Positions 8,531 through 15,954 of a stretch of 17,821 bases of DNA are shown one piece after another. The number at the start of each line of letters is the position of its first letter. Positions within the stretch are counted from its first letter, which is position 1. The translations under genes and the position numbers were made by a program. Source of the DNA: Sedimenticola sp. (GTDB lineage: Bacteria > Pseudomonadota > Gammaproteobacteria > Chromatiales > Chromatiaceae). The notes under the pieces were generated by a model. The model was not told where the DNA came from and did not search any database. It worked only from the letters and a program-made list of their open reading frames with translations. The DNA lies in contig JAUXBK010000023.1 in the NCBI GenBank assembly GCA_030619405.1, positions 1 to 17,821 of the forward strand, in the 5' to 3' direction.

Positions 8531-10300
8531 TCTGATCAGCTGCTGAATAGAACCCAGCGTACGGGGCCAGGCGTCACTGCGGCCCTGGCCGCCCGGAAGC
8601 CGGTGGCGCGCGGCCAGGGCCGCGGCCCGATCGGGGTAGATACCATATACTACGGAGAACCAGGGCCGGCCATCCCGCTGGGTACGGAAGTAGGCCACCT
8701 CCCCACGCAGGCCGTTCTTTTGTATGAACTGCTTCACCGCCTGCTCGCCCCGTACCCCGATCAACTGAAGCGTGTAGGCGGTCGGCTTCTGGCGCAACAG
8801 CCAGGATTCGCTCTGCACACCCGCGCCCGTCCCTGCCAATGCCCGACGGGGTGCCGGCGGGGCCGGGGTCTGCGACGTTGCCGGTGGCGGGTTTGCCTGC
8901 CGGGGGGCGGCGGCGGGCTCTGAAGTATGCGGCGCCTTCGCGGGCGCCGGGCTCCCCGCAAGAGGGACAGGGAGCGGCCGGGTCACCATCGGTGGAGGGT
9001 TCCGAGGTGCCGGTTTGTCATCCGCCACCTCCGGGGCTGCCGCTTCCGGGTTGGCATCCGGCTGGCGCCTTTCATCAGGAACCCGCTTTGATCCGGCTTC
9101 CAGCGAAGCTCCGGCGGGTGACGGCGTTGGCTTCGTCTCCACCGTAACTGCGGCTGCAAGAGCGCCATCAACAGGGGCCGAAGCCTCATCCGCCGCTGAC
9201 TTTCCTCCCGGGAGTCCGGGCAGGGTCATAACCGGCTCCGGGTTTTCGGGGCGTACCCTATCCGCCTCCCCTCCACCCCGGGTATTTGTGGCGACCTGCC
9301 CTGACGACGGTTGTTCCCGCTGCAGCGGCACCACCCGCTCCCGCCCCTGCTGCGGCAGCAACAACAGCAGATCACGGTCACTCCTCTCACCTTCGAACAG
9401 GGCGTTGATACGATCCTGAAACACCAGGGTCAGGACCACCACCAGGAGCACTACACCCCCACCCAGCAGCGTCGTCCATGACAGACCGGAAGGGAGCTTC
9501 AGCTCTACTTTCTCCTCCTTGGCAGCAGGTTTCGCCTGCTTTCCCCCCAGCCGGGTTGCGGCCAGTTTCAGCGCCTCGCCCGGGAGACCCCCGCTGTCCC
9601 GGGCCACCCGCTCCAGCTGCCCGTCTCTGAACCCCTGGCCAGCCAGCCCTTTCAGCTGCACGAACTGCTGGATCATTCGCCGGGTCTGCTCCCGGTTGAG
9701 AGGCAGCAGCAGCAGCTCCTGCAGGGACCGGGTACTCACCCCCCGGGTCTGAAGCGCCCGCAGCAGATCGTCGATAGCGGGGGAGGCAAATAGTACCAGG
9801 CGAAACAGAATCCGTTCCTCGAGCCGGCCCTCATACAGTTGCAACAGGGCAGCCAGGGTATCGAGCGGGAGCAGCTGGGCATCATCGACCATCACCACCG
9901 GCAGCCACCCATCCTGCTGCAGATCTTCGAGCTTTCGGGTCAATCGATCGCTCAGCCGGGGTCCCTCGGAAGGCACCCCGAAACAGCCGGTCAGCGCACT
10001 GAAAAGCTGGTCCGGCTGCAGCATGAGATTGGCATCGATCCGGCAGGTCCGCCAGTTGGGTCCGGCCTGCTGTCCGAACTGCTCCAGCAGGAGGCTCTTC
10101 CCGACACCGTCCGGACCCTTGAGCAGCGGGATCCGGTCACTGTTCTCCACCAGGTGGTGCAGCAGGTCCAGATTCTGATTCAGCTCCGGCGTGGGATAAA
10201 AAAAACCACTGCCTTCTCCAGGCGTGGTCGCAGGACGGTGGGTGGTGTCAGCGCTGGTACTCATCGAGCATGTCGTGCAGTGCTCGGGGATCGAACGCAT
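8513..10300 (-). CDS. damX: DamX-like membrane ATPase-domain protein with C-terminal SPOR domain
   Basis: The protein has 595 residues. An AAA-type ATPase domain comes first, with Walker A GPDGVGKS (62-69) and Walker B VVMVDD (135-140). One transmembrane helix is at about 276-294, then a Pro/Ala-rich disordered linker to about 500. A SPOR domain (about 505-580, around YTLQLIGVRGEQAVKQF and GRPWFSVVYGIYPD) is expected to bind denuded septal peptidoglycan. This architecture and the position after aroB match DamX, a non-essential division protein in E. coli; the exact role here is inferred. The start is uncertain. The first ATG (10300) overlaps aroB by 53 bases but has GGTGA 3 bases upstream. 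A second ATG (10264) overlaps by 17 bases and has no ribosome site. The last residues, SQKSE, are encoded by a heptanucleotide repeat that also holds the stop. Confidence 0.85.
   Translation of the reverse strand: MRSIPEHCTTCSMSTSADTTHRPATTPGEGSGFFYPTPELNQNLDLLHHLVENSDRIPLLKGPDGVGKSLLLEQFGQQAGPNWRTCRIDANLMLQPDQLFSALTGCFGVPSEGPRLSDRLTRKLEDLQQDGWLPVVMVDDAQLLPLDTLAALLQLYEGRLEERILFRLVLFASPAIDDLLRALQTRGVSTRSLQELLLLPLNREQTRRMIQQFVQLKGLAGQGFRDGQLERVARDSGGLPGEALKLAATRLGGKQAKPAAKEEKVELKLPSGLSWTTLLGGGVVLLVVVLTLVFQDRINALFEGERSDRDLLLLLPQQGRERVVPLQREQPSSGQVATNTRGGGEADRVRPENPEPVMTLPGLPGGKSAADEASAPVDGALAAAVTVETKPTPSPAGASLEAGSKRVPDERRQPDANPEAAAPEVADDKPAPRNPPPMVTRPLPVPLAGSPAPAKAPHTSEPAAAPRQANPPPATSQTPAPPAPRRALAGTGAGVQSESWLLRQKPTAYTLQLIGVRGEQAVKQFIQKNGLRGEVAYFRTQRDGRPWFSVVYGIYPDRAAALAARHRLPGGQGRSDAWPRTLGSIQQLIRSQKSE
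8516..8536. repeat. Heptanucleotide array (TTCTGAC), 3 units, inside the damX-like 3' end
   Basis: TTCTGAC occurs at 8516-8522 and 8523-8529, with a variant TTCTGAT at 8530-8536. On the minus strand the unit is GTCAGAA. It encodes the Ser-Gln-Lys-Ser-Glu end of the damX-like protein and touches its TAA stop (8513-8515). Confidence 0.9.
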
Positions 10301-11342
10301 CGCTCACCACTGAGCGGCCCAGCCCCTTCGGGATAACCAGCCGGATCTTTCCCTCCAGCACCTTCTTGTCTACCGCCATCAGCTCCAGGAAACGCTCGCG
10401 CCCCAGTTCAGCCGGGGGAGCGACCGGCAAGCCAACCCGCCGCATCAGCGCTGTCACCCGCTCCTGCTCCCCGGCGCTCAACCAGCCCAACCTGCGGGAG
10501 AGATCCGCTGCCATGCAGATACCGGTGGCCACCGCCTCTCCGTGCAGCCACTCCCCATAACCCATACCGGTTTCGATGGCATGACCGAAGGTGTGGCCGA
10601 GGTTCAGCAGCGCGCGCCGGCCGGACTCTCTCTCGTCCGCCGCCACTACCCTGGCCTTGTCCCGGCAGGAGCGCTCCACTGCATACCCCAGGGCAGCGAG
10701 GTCACGCTTCAGCAGCCCATCCAGGTTCTGCTCCAGCCAGTCGAAGAACTCAGGATCGTCGATCAGACCATACTTGATCACCTCACCGATCCCGGCGGCC
10801 AGCTGCCGCTGGTCCAGGGTATTCAGAGTCTCCGTGTCCGCGATCACACAGCGGGGCTGATGGAAGGCCCCGATCATATTCTTTCCCAGCGGATGGTTGA
10901 CACCGGTCTTGCCACCCACGGATGAGTCCACCTGGGCCAGCAGGGTGGTCGGCAACTGCAGGAAAGACACGCCTCGCTGATAGCAGGCGGCGGCAAACCC
11001 AGCCATATCACCCACCACACCGCCACCCAGCGCCAGCAGGGTACATTGACGATTGAAGCGTTGCTGCAACAGGGCGTCGAAAATCCCCTGCCACACCTCG
11101 AGGGTCTTGAATATTTCGCCGTCAGGCAGGATCACCGACTCTACCTGGAAGCCGTCGAGTGCCTCCATGACATCCTGCAGATAGAGCGGCGCCACCGTCT
11201 CATTGGTGACCACCATTATCTGGCGGCCGGGAATATGTCGCCGGTAGAGTTTGGCCTGATGACGCAGGCCAGGGCCGATATAGATGGGATAGGATCGCTC
11301 CCCCAGTTCCACCTCCAGCTTTCGGGCAGTCTGCTCAGGCAT
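10248..11342 (-). CDS. aroB: 3-dehydroquinate synthase
   Basis: AroB converts DAHP to 3-dehydroquinate, the second step of the shikimate pathway, using NAD and a divalent metal in the cytoplasm. The preferred ATG (11342) gives 364 residues and starts one base after the aroK stop, with GGTGA 5 bases upstream. A GTG at 11351 would overlap aroK by 8 bases and is less well supported. Family motifs are all present in order: the NAD-binding LGGGVVGDMAGF, TTLLAQVDSSVGGKTGVNH, GKNMIGAFHQP, the metal-ligand glutamate in GIGEVIKYG, and the metal-ligand histidines in LNLGHTFGHAIE and LHGEAVATG. The close spacing to aroK suggests one transcript and coupled translation. The 3' end overlaps the damX-like gene. 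Nothing appears missing. Confidence 0.97.
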   Translation of the reverse strand: MPEQTARKLEVELGERSYPIYIGPGLRHQAKLYRRHIPGRQIMVVTNETVAPLYLQDVMEALDGFQVESVILPDGEIFKTLEVWQGIFDALLQQRFNRQCTLLALGGGVVGDMAGFAAACYQRGVSFLQLPTTLLAQVDSSVGGKTGVNHPLGKNMIGAFHQPRCVIADTETLNTLDQRQLAAGIGEVIKYGLIDDPEFFDWLEQNLDGLLKRDLAALGYAVERSCRDKARVVAADERESGRRALLNLGHTFGHAIETGMGYGEWLHGEAVATGICMAADLSRRLGWLSAGEQERVTALMRRVGLPVAPPAELGRERFLELMAVDKKVLEGKIRLVIPKGLGRSVVSDAFDPRALHDMLDEYQR

Positions 11343-11343
11343 C

Positions 11344-11862
11344 TCAGTCACCGGCCAGTTTCCGCACGATCTCCCGTGCTACTGAAGCGGCGCTGCGATT
11401 CTCCGTGGTCACCACCAGGTCCGCCGTAGAGCGATAGAGGGGGTCCCGCTCCCCCATCAGGGTCTGCAGCCGCGCCAGCGGGTCATCGGTCTGCAGCAAC
11501 GGCCGGTTCCGGTCGCGCATGGTGCGCTGATACTGTTGTTCCGGACTGCAGTAGAGATAGATAACGAACCCGCGGCTGGACAGATTGCGCCGGTTGTCCG
11601 AGTCGAGCACCGCGCCACCACCGGTTGCCAGCACCTGGCCATCCAGCCGGGTCAACTCATCGATAACCGCTTTCTCCCGCTTTCGAAAACCCTCTTCTCC
11701 CTCAAAATCAAAGATGGTCGGTATATCGACCCCGGTCCGGCGCTGGATCTCGTGATCACTGTCGGCAAAATCGAACCTGACCTGGGCTGCCACCTGCCGG
11801 CCAATGGTGCTCTTTCCAGCACCCATGGGTCCGACCAGAAAGATATTGTTTACATGCGGCAT
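11344..11862 (-). CDS. aroK: Shikimate kinase I
   Basis: AroK phosphorylates shikimate to shikimate 3-phosphate with ATP. From the ATG at 11862 the protein is 172 residues, close to the E. coli enzyme, and starts MPHVNNIFLVGPMGAGKST, which aligns with the E. coli N-terminus. A longer frame begins at a TTG (11898) but would add 12 residues not expected in the family. Neither start has a clear Shine-Dalgarno sequence. Walker A GPMGAGKS is at 11-18, the shikimate-binding Asp in DSDHEI at 34-39, Arg60 in GEEGFRKRE, GGG at 81-83, and the lid RPLL at 120-123. The gene is 152 bases downstream of pilQ, a gap that contains a candidate promoter and hairpins. It is followed immediately by aroB. Confidence 0.96.
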   Translation of the reverse strand: MPHVNNIFLVGPMGAGKSTIGRQVAAQVRFDFADSDHEIQRRTGVDIPTIFDFEGEEGFRKREKAVIDELTRLDGQVLATGGGAVLDSDNRRNLSSRGFVIYLYCSPEQQYQRTMRDRNRPLLQTDDPLARLQTLMGERDPLYRSTADLVVTTENRSAASVAREIVRKLAGD

Positions 11863-11907
11863 AAAAAGTGTCGGACTGGAGGATAAATTAGCGGACAATA
11901 AAAGTGT

Positions 11908-11935
11908 AACCCGGGACCAGCCAGCGCCCCGGGCT
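11908..11935 (-). terminator. GC-rich hairpin before aroK, possible weak terminator or leader hairpin
   Basis: On the minus strand AGCCCGGG (11935-11928) pairs with CCCGGGTT (11915-11908) through a 12-base loop, with one G-T pair. It is followed by TACACTTTTATT, which is only partly T-rich. It could weakly stop transcripts coming from pilQ. If the candidate promoter just upstream is real, the hairpin would instead sit at the very 5' end of the aroK message. Confidence 0.35.
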
Positions 11936-11939
11936 CCGC

Positions 11940-11967
11940 ATTATCGCATCATACCTAGATCCTGCAA
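11940..11967 (-). promoter_or_regulatory. Candidate sigma70 promoter for aroK-aroB
   Basis: Reading the minus strand, TTGCAG (11967-11962) is followed by a 16-base spacer and GATAAT (11945-11940). The spacer ends in TGC, an extended -10 element. The -10 is good and the -35 is poor. The start of transcription would be near 11933, about 70 bases before the aroK ATG. Confidence 0.35.
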
Positions 11968-11995
11968 GTGATCGTGCTTACAGAGTGCAAGATCT
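11957..11995. repeat. Stem-loop just downstream of pilQ
   Basis: AGATCCTGCA (11957-11966) and TGCAAGATCT (11986-11995) pair in 9 of 10 positions around a 19-base loop. It begins about 20 bases past the pilQ stop. No T-tract follows, so it may be a 3' end or processing structure rather than an intrinsic terminator. It overlaps the -35 box of the candidate aroK promoter. Confidence 0.4.
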
Positions 11996-12014
11996 TGAGG
12001 GGCAAGTCCCAGTA

Positions 12015-14213
12015 TCAGCGTACCGTCAGCGCCTCTTTCAGGATTTTCGGTGTCACGAAGATCAGCAGCTCCTGCTTCTCATCTTTTTTCAGCTCCTGAT
12101 TGAACAGAAAACCAACATAGGGCAGATCGCCAAAAAAGGGTACCGTCTCATTGGAACGAGTCCGGTCCTGCTCGAACACGCCGCCGAGCACCACGGTCTC
12201 GCCGTTGTCCACCAGCACAGTGGTCTCCACCGAACGGGTATCCACCGGCGGGGTACCCTGTACCGAACGGGCGAAATCGGGCCGATCCTTGTTGACTACC
12301 AGATCCATGATAACCCGGTCATCGGGGGTGATGCTCGGGGTCACTTCCAGTTTCAGCACCGCCTCTTTGAATGAGACCGAGGTGGCACCACTGGAGGTGG
12401 CTTCCTGATACGGAATCTCAACACCCTGCTTGATTACCGCCTTACTCTTGTCTGAGGTGATGACCCTCGGACTGGAGATCAGCTCACCCTGACCCTCCTG
12501 CTGCATGGCAGATAACTGCAGCTGCAACAGATAGGAACCGACTTTACCGATCAGCATATTGAAGCTGCTGGTGGCGGCCGCGGCCGGCAGGTTGACCAGC
12601 AGATTTTCAGCCCCACCGTCACTGTTCACATCGTTATTGGGCCGGTCCATGAAATCGCCAGAATTGAGGCCACCGGTTCCGTCCAGGAACCCATTGTTGC
12701 CACCACCGACCAAAACCTCGTTATCGCCGAAGGATTTGGAACGGGTAAAACCGAAACGTACTCCGATATCCTTGACAAAGCGGTCGTTGGCGATTACCAC
12801 CCGGGCCTCGACCAACACCTGACGCACTGGCACATCCAGTCTCTGAACCAGGCGACGGATGTCCTCCAGCTTGGCGGCCGTGTCCCGCACCAGCAGAGTA
12901 TTGGTCCGCGGGTCAACCGTGACATTGCCACGGCCCGGGGTGAGCAGTTCATTGCCCTCGCTTTTCAGTAGGCTCTGGAGATCAGTCGCCTTGGCATAGT
13001 TGACCTGGATATACTCCGAGTGCAGTGGGGCCAGATCCTCTATCTGCTTCTGAGACTCCAGTTCCAGGCGTTCCCGCGCGGCGATCTCCTCGGTGGGGGC
13101 AACCATGACGACGTTGCCCGTCTTGCGCATGGAGAGGCCGCGGGTCTTGAGGATGATATCCAGGGCCTGATCCCAGGGGACATTCTGCAGCCGCAGGGTG
13201 ATGCGTCCTCGAACGGTGTCGCTGGTGACCAGGTTCAATCCGGTGAAATCCGCCAGTAGCTGCAGAATGGCCCGCACCTGGATATCCTGGAAATTGAGGG
13301 AGAGACGCTCACCGGTGAAAGTCTTGCTCTTGCGCAGCCGCTCCTCCTTCTGCTCCCGGGTCAGGGGGCGGAATTCCACGGTATAGAGATTGTTGGCCTG
13401 ATAGGCCAGGTGTTCGGACTCTCCACTGGTGACGATGGAAATATGCACGTTGTTACCACGGGAAGCGACTTCGAACATCCTTACCGGCGTGGCGAAATCA
13501 CCGACGTCGAATCTTCGTGCAAAACGGTCCGGCAGAGCGGTCTTCGGGATGTCCAGCACCACACGCCCCCCCTCTTCCCGTATATCCACCGTCGCCGCGG
13601 GGTCACTCAGCGTCAGCACCACCCGCCCCTCACCGGCATCTCCCCGGCGAAAGTCGATACCCTTGAGGCTGTGCTTGAAGGTTTTGCCGACCGTCGCCCT
13701 GGGAGCGGCAACCGCCCTCGCCGCTACCGGTCTGGACTTCGATGCAGGCTTGATCCTTTCTGTGCTACCGGCAATGGTGACAATCACCTCGTTGCCTCTC
13801 ACCTTGATGTCACTGGCCGCCTGGGCGACCAGATTCACCACCACCCGAGTGCGCCCCCCCGCCTCGACCACCGTCACGCTGCGGGCCATGCCCACACCGA
13901 CCGGCACGGTCTTGCGCATCAACCCGCTCGACATATCGAAAAAGTCCATCGCGATACGGGCCGGGTTATCGGTGGTAAAAGTCTTCGGCTCAGCCATCGG
14001 CTGGTCTGCCTTCAGGGTGATCTGAACCCGGTTACCGGGTAGGGCTGCGAAACTAATATCCCGCAGCACATTGCCGGCAGCCCAGACCGGGGCCAGAACC
14101 GTAAACATCCAGAGCAACAGCAAGCCCTGGGACAGGGCCCGCACGCCCCGGGGCCGCATCACACCATGCCCACGCAGGCTATTTCGACTGGATACAACTG
14201 GTTTATTACTCAT
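12015..14213 (-). CDS. pilQ: Type IV pilus secretin PilQ
   Basis: PilQ forms the outer-membrane ring through which the type IV pilus passes. The ATG at 14213 gives 732 residues and has AGGGG 6 bases upstream; a GTG at 14222 is too close to that site. A long basic N-terminus precedes a hydrophobic signal segment (LLLLWMFTVLAPVWAAG), with cleavage near residue 46. Two AMIN domains (about 50-140 and 180-265) are expected to bind peptidoglycan. A secretin/TonB short N-terminal domain (about 300-375) contains LNFQDIQVRAILQLLADFTG. An N1-type domain follows, with NTLLVRDTAAKLEDIRRLV. The secretin core runs from about 578 to the end and includes VETTVLVDNGETVVLGGVFE and PYVGFLFNQ. Its length and domain order are normal. 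It lies 17 bases downstream of pilP, last in the pilMNOPQ cluster. Confidence 0.97.
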   Translation of the reverse strand: MSNKPVVSSRNSLRGHGVMRPRGVRALSQGLLLLWMFTVLAPVWAAGNVLRDISFAALPGNRVQITLKADQPMAEPKTFTTDNPARIAMDFFDMSSGLMRKTVPVGVGMARSVTVVEAGGRTRVVVNLVAQAASDIKVRGNEVIVTIAGSTERIKPASKSRPVAARAVAAPRATVGKTFKHSLKGIDFRRGDAGEGRVVLTLSDPAATVDIREEGGRVVLDIPKTALPDRFARRFDVGDFATPVRMFEVASRGNNVHISIVTSGESEHLAYQANNLYTVEFRPLTREQKEERLRKSKTFTGERLSLNFQDIQVRAILQLLADFTGLNLVTSDTVRGRITLRLQNVPWDQALDIILKTRGLSMRKTGNVVMVAPTEEIAARERLELESQKQIEDLAPLHSEYIQVNYAKATDLQSLLKSEGNELLTPGRGNVTVDPRTNTLLVRDTAAKLEDIRRLVQRLDVPVRQVLVEARVVIANDRFVKDIGVRFGFTRSKSFGDNEVLVGGGNNGFLDGTGGLNSGDFMDRPNNDVNSDGGAENLLVNLPAAAATSSFNMLIGKVGSYLLQLQLSAMQQEGQGELISSPRVITSDKSKAVIKQGVEIPYQEATSSGATSVSFKEAVLKLEVTPSITPDDRVIMDLVVNKDRPDFARSVQGTPPVDTRSVETTVLVDNGETVVLGGVFEQDRTRSNETVPFFGDLPYVGFLFNQELKKDEKQELLIFVTPKILKEALTVR

Positions 14214-14230
14214 TCTCTGCACCCCTGATC

Positions 14231-14767
14231 TTACTCTTTCAGCGCCAGTGAGGCCTGGCGTTCGCGATATCCGCCCCGACCGTCCGGTACGATTTCGGTC
14301 AGCTCGGCTTTACTCTCTGTAATCTGGGTAATCTGGCCATGGTTCTTCCCCATATAGTTCCCAGCCTTTACCCGATAGATGGTTTTGTCCTTGGTTCTGA
14401 TCAGAGCCCACATGGTATCCGCCTGCTCCAGTGTGCCCACCATGCGCATCGAATCCAGGGCGTAGTTCTCCAACTCCTCTTTACGCCGGTCCGGTTCGGG
14501 AGAGATACCAGTGGTGCTCGACTGCTCGGTCTCTTCCTCCCCCCGGTCTGCGGGGGCGAACGGGCTGCGACGATCGTCAGGATGGTAGACGAACGTCTCT
14601 ATCTGCTTGATCTCGGGCAGTGGCGCTATACGCCCCTGCTTGCGCGCCTTGACCTCTTTCACATACTGCTTCAGATCACGCATGTCCTGGTTGGCGCAGC
14701 CCGTGATGGCCACGGCCAACAGCACCATGAACGAGAGCCTGAGCCTTGCTGTCGACCGCCTGATCAT
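14231..14767 (-). CDS. pilP: Type IV pilus inner-membrane lipoprotein PilP
   Basis: PilP is anchored to the inner membrane and links the PilN-PilO complex to the periplasmic domains of PilQ. The protein has 178 residues. Residues 1-23 are a lipoprotein signal peptide with lipobox AITGC (Cys24), followed by Ala-Asn-Gln-Asp. The N-terminal half is extended and charged and contains DDRRSPFAP, a segment typical of PilP. The C-terminal half (from about 100: NYALDSMRMVGTLEQADTMW, then TIYRVKAGNYMGKNHGQI) is the beta-sandwich that contacts PilQ. The ATG overlaps the pilO stop in an ATGA arrangement (14764-14767), and GAGGAG lies 7 bases upstream, so translation is coupled. Confidence 0.95.
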   Translation of the reverse strand: MIRRSTARLRLSFMVLLAVAITGCANQDMRDLKQYVKEVKARKQGRIAPLPEIKQIETFVYHPDDRRSPFAPADRGEEETEQSSTTGISPEPDRRKEELENYALDSMRMVGTLEQADTMWALIRTKDKTIYRVKAGNYMGKNHGQITQITESKAELTEIVPDGRGGYRERQASLALKE

Positions 14768-15363
14768 TTGCTCGTCTCCTCATCCAGATAGCGATAGGTC
14801 TTGGCCACCGCTTCCATCACCAGTTTGGCTTCAGCACCCTTCTTTTTTTGCGGGGAAATGATGATGTTATGAATCGTCACGATTCTGGGCAGGGATGCCA
14901 ACCCGCTGATAAAGGCCCCGAACTGATGATAGTTCCCATCCACCTTTATCTTGATCGGCAACTCGGCATAGAACTCCTTACGGTTCTCACCCTGTGGGTC
15001 GAACAGCTCGAACTCCAGCCCTGATGCCAACCCGGTCTGGGAAACATCCACCAGCAGCTCTGCCACCTCGGTCTTGTCGGGAAGCTGTCGCAGCATGGTT
15101 CCGAAGGACTGCTTCATCTCTTCCAGCTGCTTCCGGTACTTCTCCAGGTTTACCGCCTTGGCCTGTTTTTTCTCGAACTGTTTGCGAAGGTTGAGCTCCG
15201 CCTTCTCCGTCTTCTCCAGTTTTTTCAACTGCTCTTCGGTATCGAAGTAGTACCACCCGACCGCAATCGCACCGCACAACAGCAGCACGATGACAGCCTT
15301 GATCGGTGCCGGCCAGACCCCGATGTTACTCAAGTCCAGGTCATTCAGTTCATGAAGGTTCAC
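14764..15363 (-). CDS. pilO: Type IV pilus alignment protein PilO
   Basis: PilO pairs with PilN in the inner membrane and holds the pilus assembly in register with PilP and PilQ. The protein has 199 residues. A short cytoplasmic N-terminus is followed by one transmembrane helix (about 19-40, APIKAVIVLLLCGAIAVGW), a charged coiled coil rich in Lys/Glu (about 42-90), and a periplasmic ferredoxin-like domain that contains GLEFELFDPQGE and LPIKIKVDGNYHQFGAFISG. The start is GTG (15363), which overlaps the pilN stop by 4 bases as GTGA, with GGGGGTAAGCG just upstream. The 3' end overlaps pilP in the same way. Confidence 0.96.
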   Translation of the reverse strand: MNLHELNDLDLSNIGVWPAPIKAVIVLLLCGAIAVGWYYFDTEEQLKKLEKTEKAELNLRKQFEKKQAKAVNLEKYRKQLEEMKQSFGTMLRQLPDKTEVAELLVDVSQTGLASGLEFELFDPQGENRKEFYAELPIKIKVDGNYHQFGAFISGLASLPRIVTIHNIIISPQKKKGAEAKLVMEAVAKTYRYLDEETSK

Positions 15364-15953
15364 CGCTTACCCCCTTTGCTCTTCTTCCCTTTTTCCTCCC
15401 CATCCTTCTGGGCGACGGGTTTCTGTTTTGCCTTGAGCGTAAACAGACTGAGCTCGGTTCCAGCCTTGTTCTTATTGGATATCACCTGCAGATTCGGCCG
15501 CTCCAGATATTTGGATTGCTCGATGTTCCGCATATAAGAGGAGACACGGGCATTGGATTGGGCCCGACCCGAGAGTGTCAGGGTGGCGCCTTTCTGCTCC
15601 AGCTTGGCCAGATAGGCACCATCTGGAATGGTGTTGACGATCTCGTCGAACAGATGCACCACCTGCGGTCGGCTGCTCTGCAGTTCCTGAATCACGTTCA
15701 TGCGGGCGATCAACTTGGCCTTGGTCTTTTCCAGCGCCTGGATCTCCTTGATCTTGATGTCCATCAGGGCAATTTCCTTCTTCAGGAATTTATTGCGCTG
15801 CTGCTGGTGCTTGATCATTCCGTCTATATAAAATTGAGTGGCAGCAGCACCCACCGCCACCAGCACGAGTGAGATGAATATTGCAATCCCGAAATCCCGC
15901 TGACGCTTTTTACGCAGATTCTCGCGCCAGGGTAATAGGTTGATGCGCGCCAT
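15360..15953 (-). CDS. pilN: Type IV pilus assembly protein PilN
   Basis: PilN is a bitopic inner-membrane protein whose cytoplasmic tail docks on PilM and whose periplasmic part dimerises with PilO. The protein has 197 residues. The tail MARINLLPWR contains the INLLPWR motif that binds PilM in characterised systems. A transmembrane helix lies at about 22-44, followed by a coiled coil (about 48-90) and a periplasmic domain with VNTIPDGAYLAKLEQKGATL and YMRNIEQSKYLERPNLQVI. The C-terminus is a very basic, probably disordered tail rich in Lys and Gly. AAGGAG lies 11 bases before the ATG (15953), which is one base after the pilM stop. Confidence 0.96.
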   Translation of the reverse strand: MARINLLPWRENLRKKRQRDFGIAIFISLVLVAVGAAATQFYIDGMIKHQQQRNKFLKKEIALMDIKIKEIQALEKTKAKLIARMNVIQELQSSRPQVVHLFDEIVNTIPDGAYLAKLEQKGATLTLSGRAQSNARVSSYMRNIEQSKYLERPNLQVISNKNKAGTELSLFTLKAKQKPVAQKDGEEKGKKSKGGKR

Positions 15954-15954
15954 C

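Noticed and set aside
8443..8536. CRISPR array.
   Set aside because: The units are 7 bp and contiguous with no spacers, so this is a simple tandem repeat.
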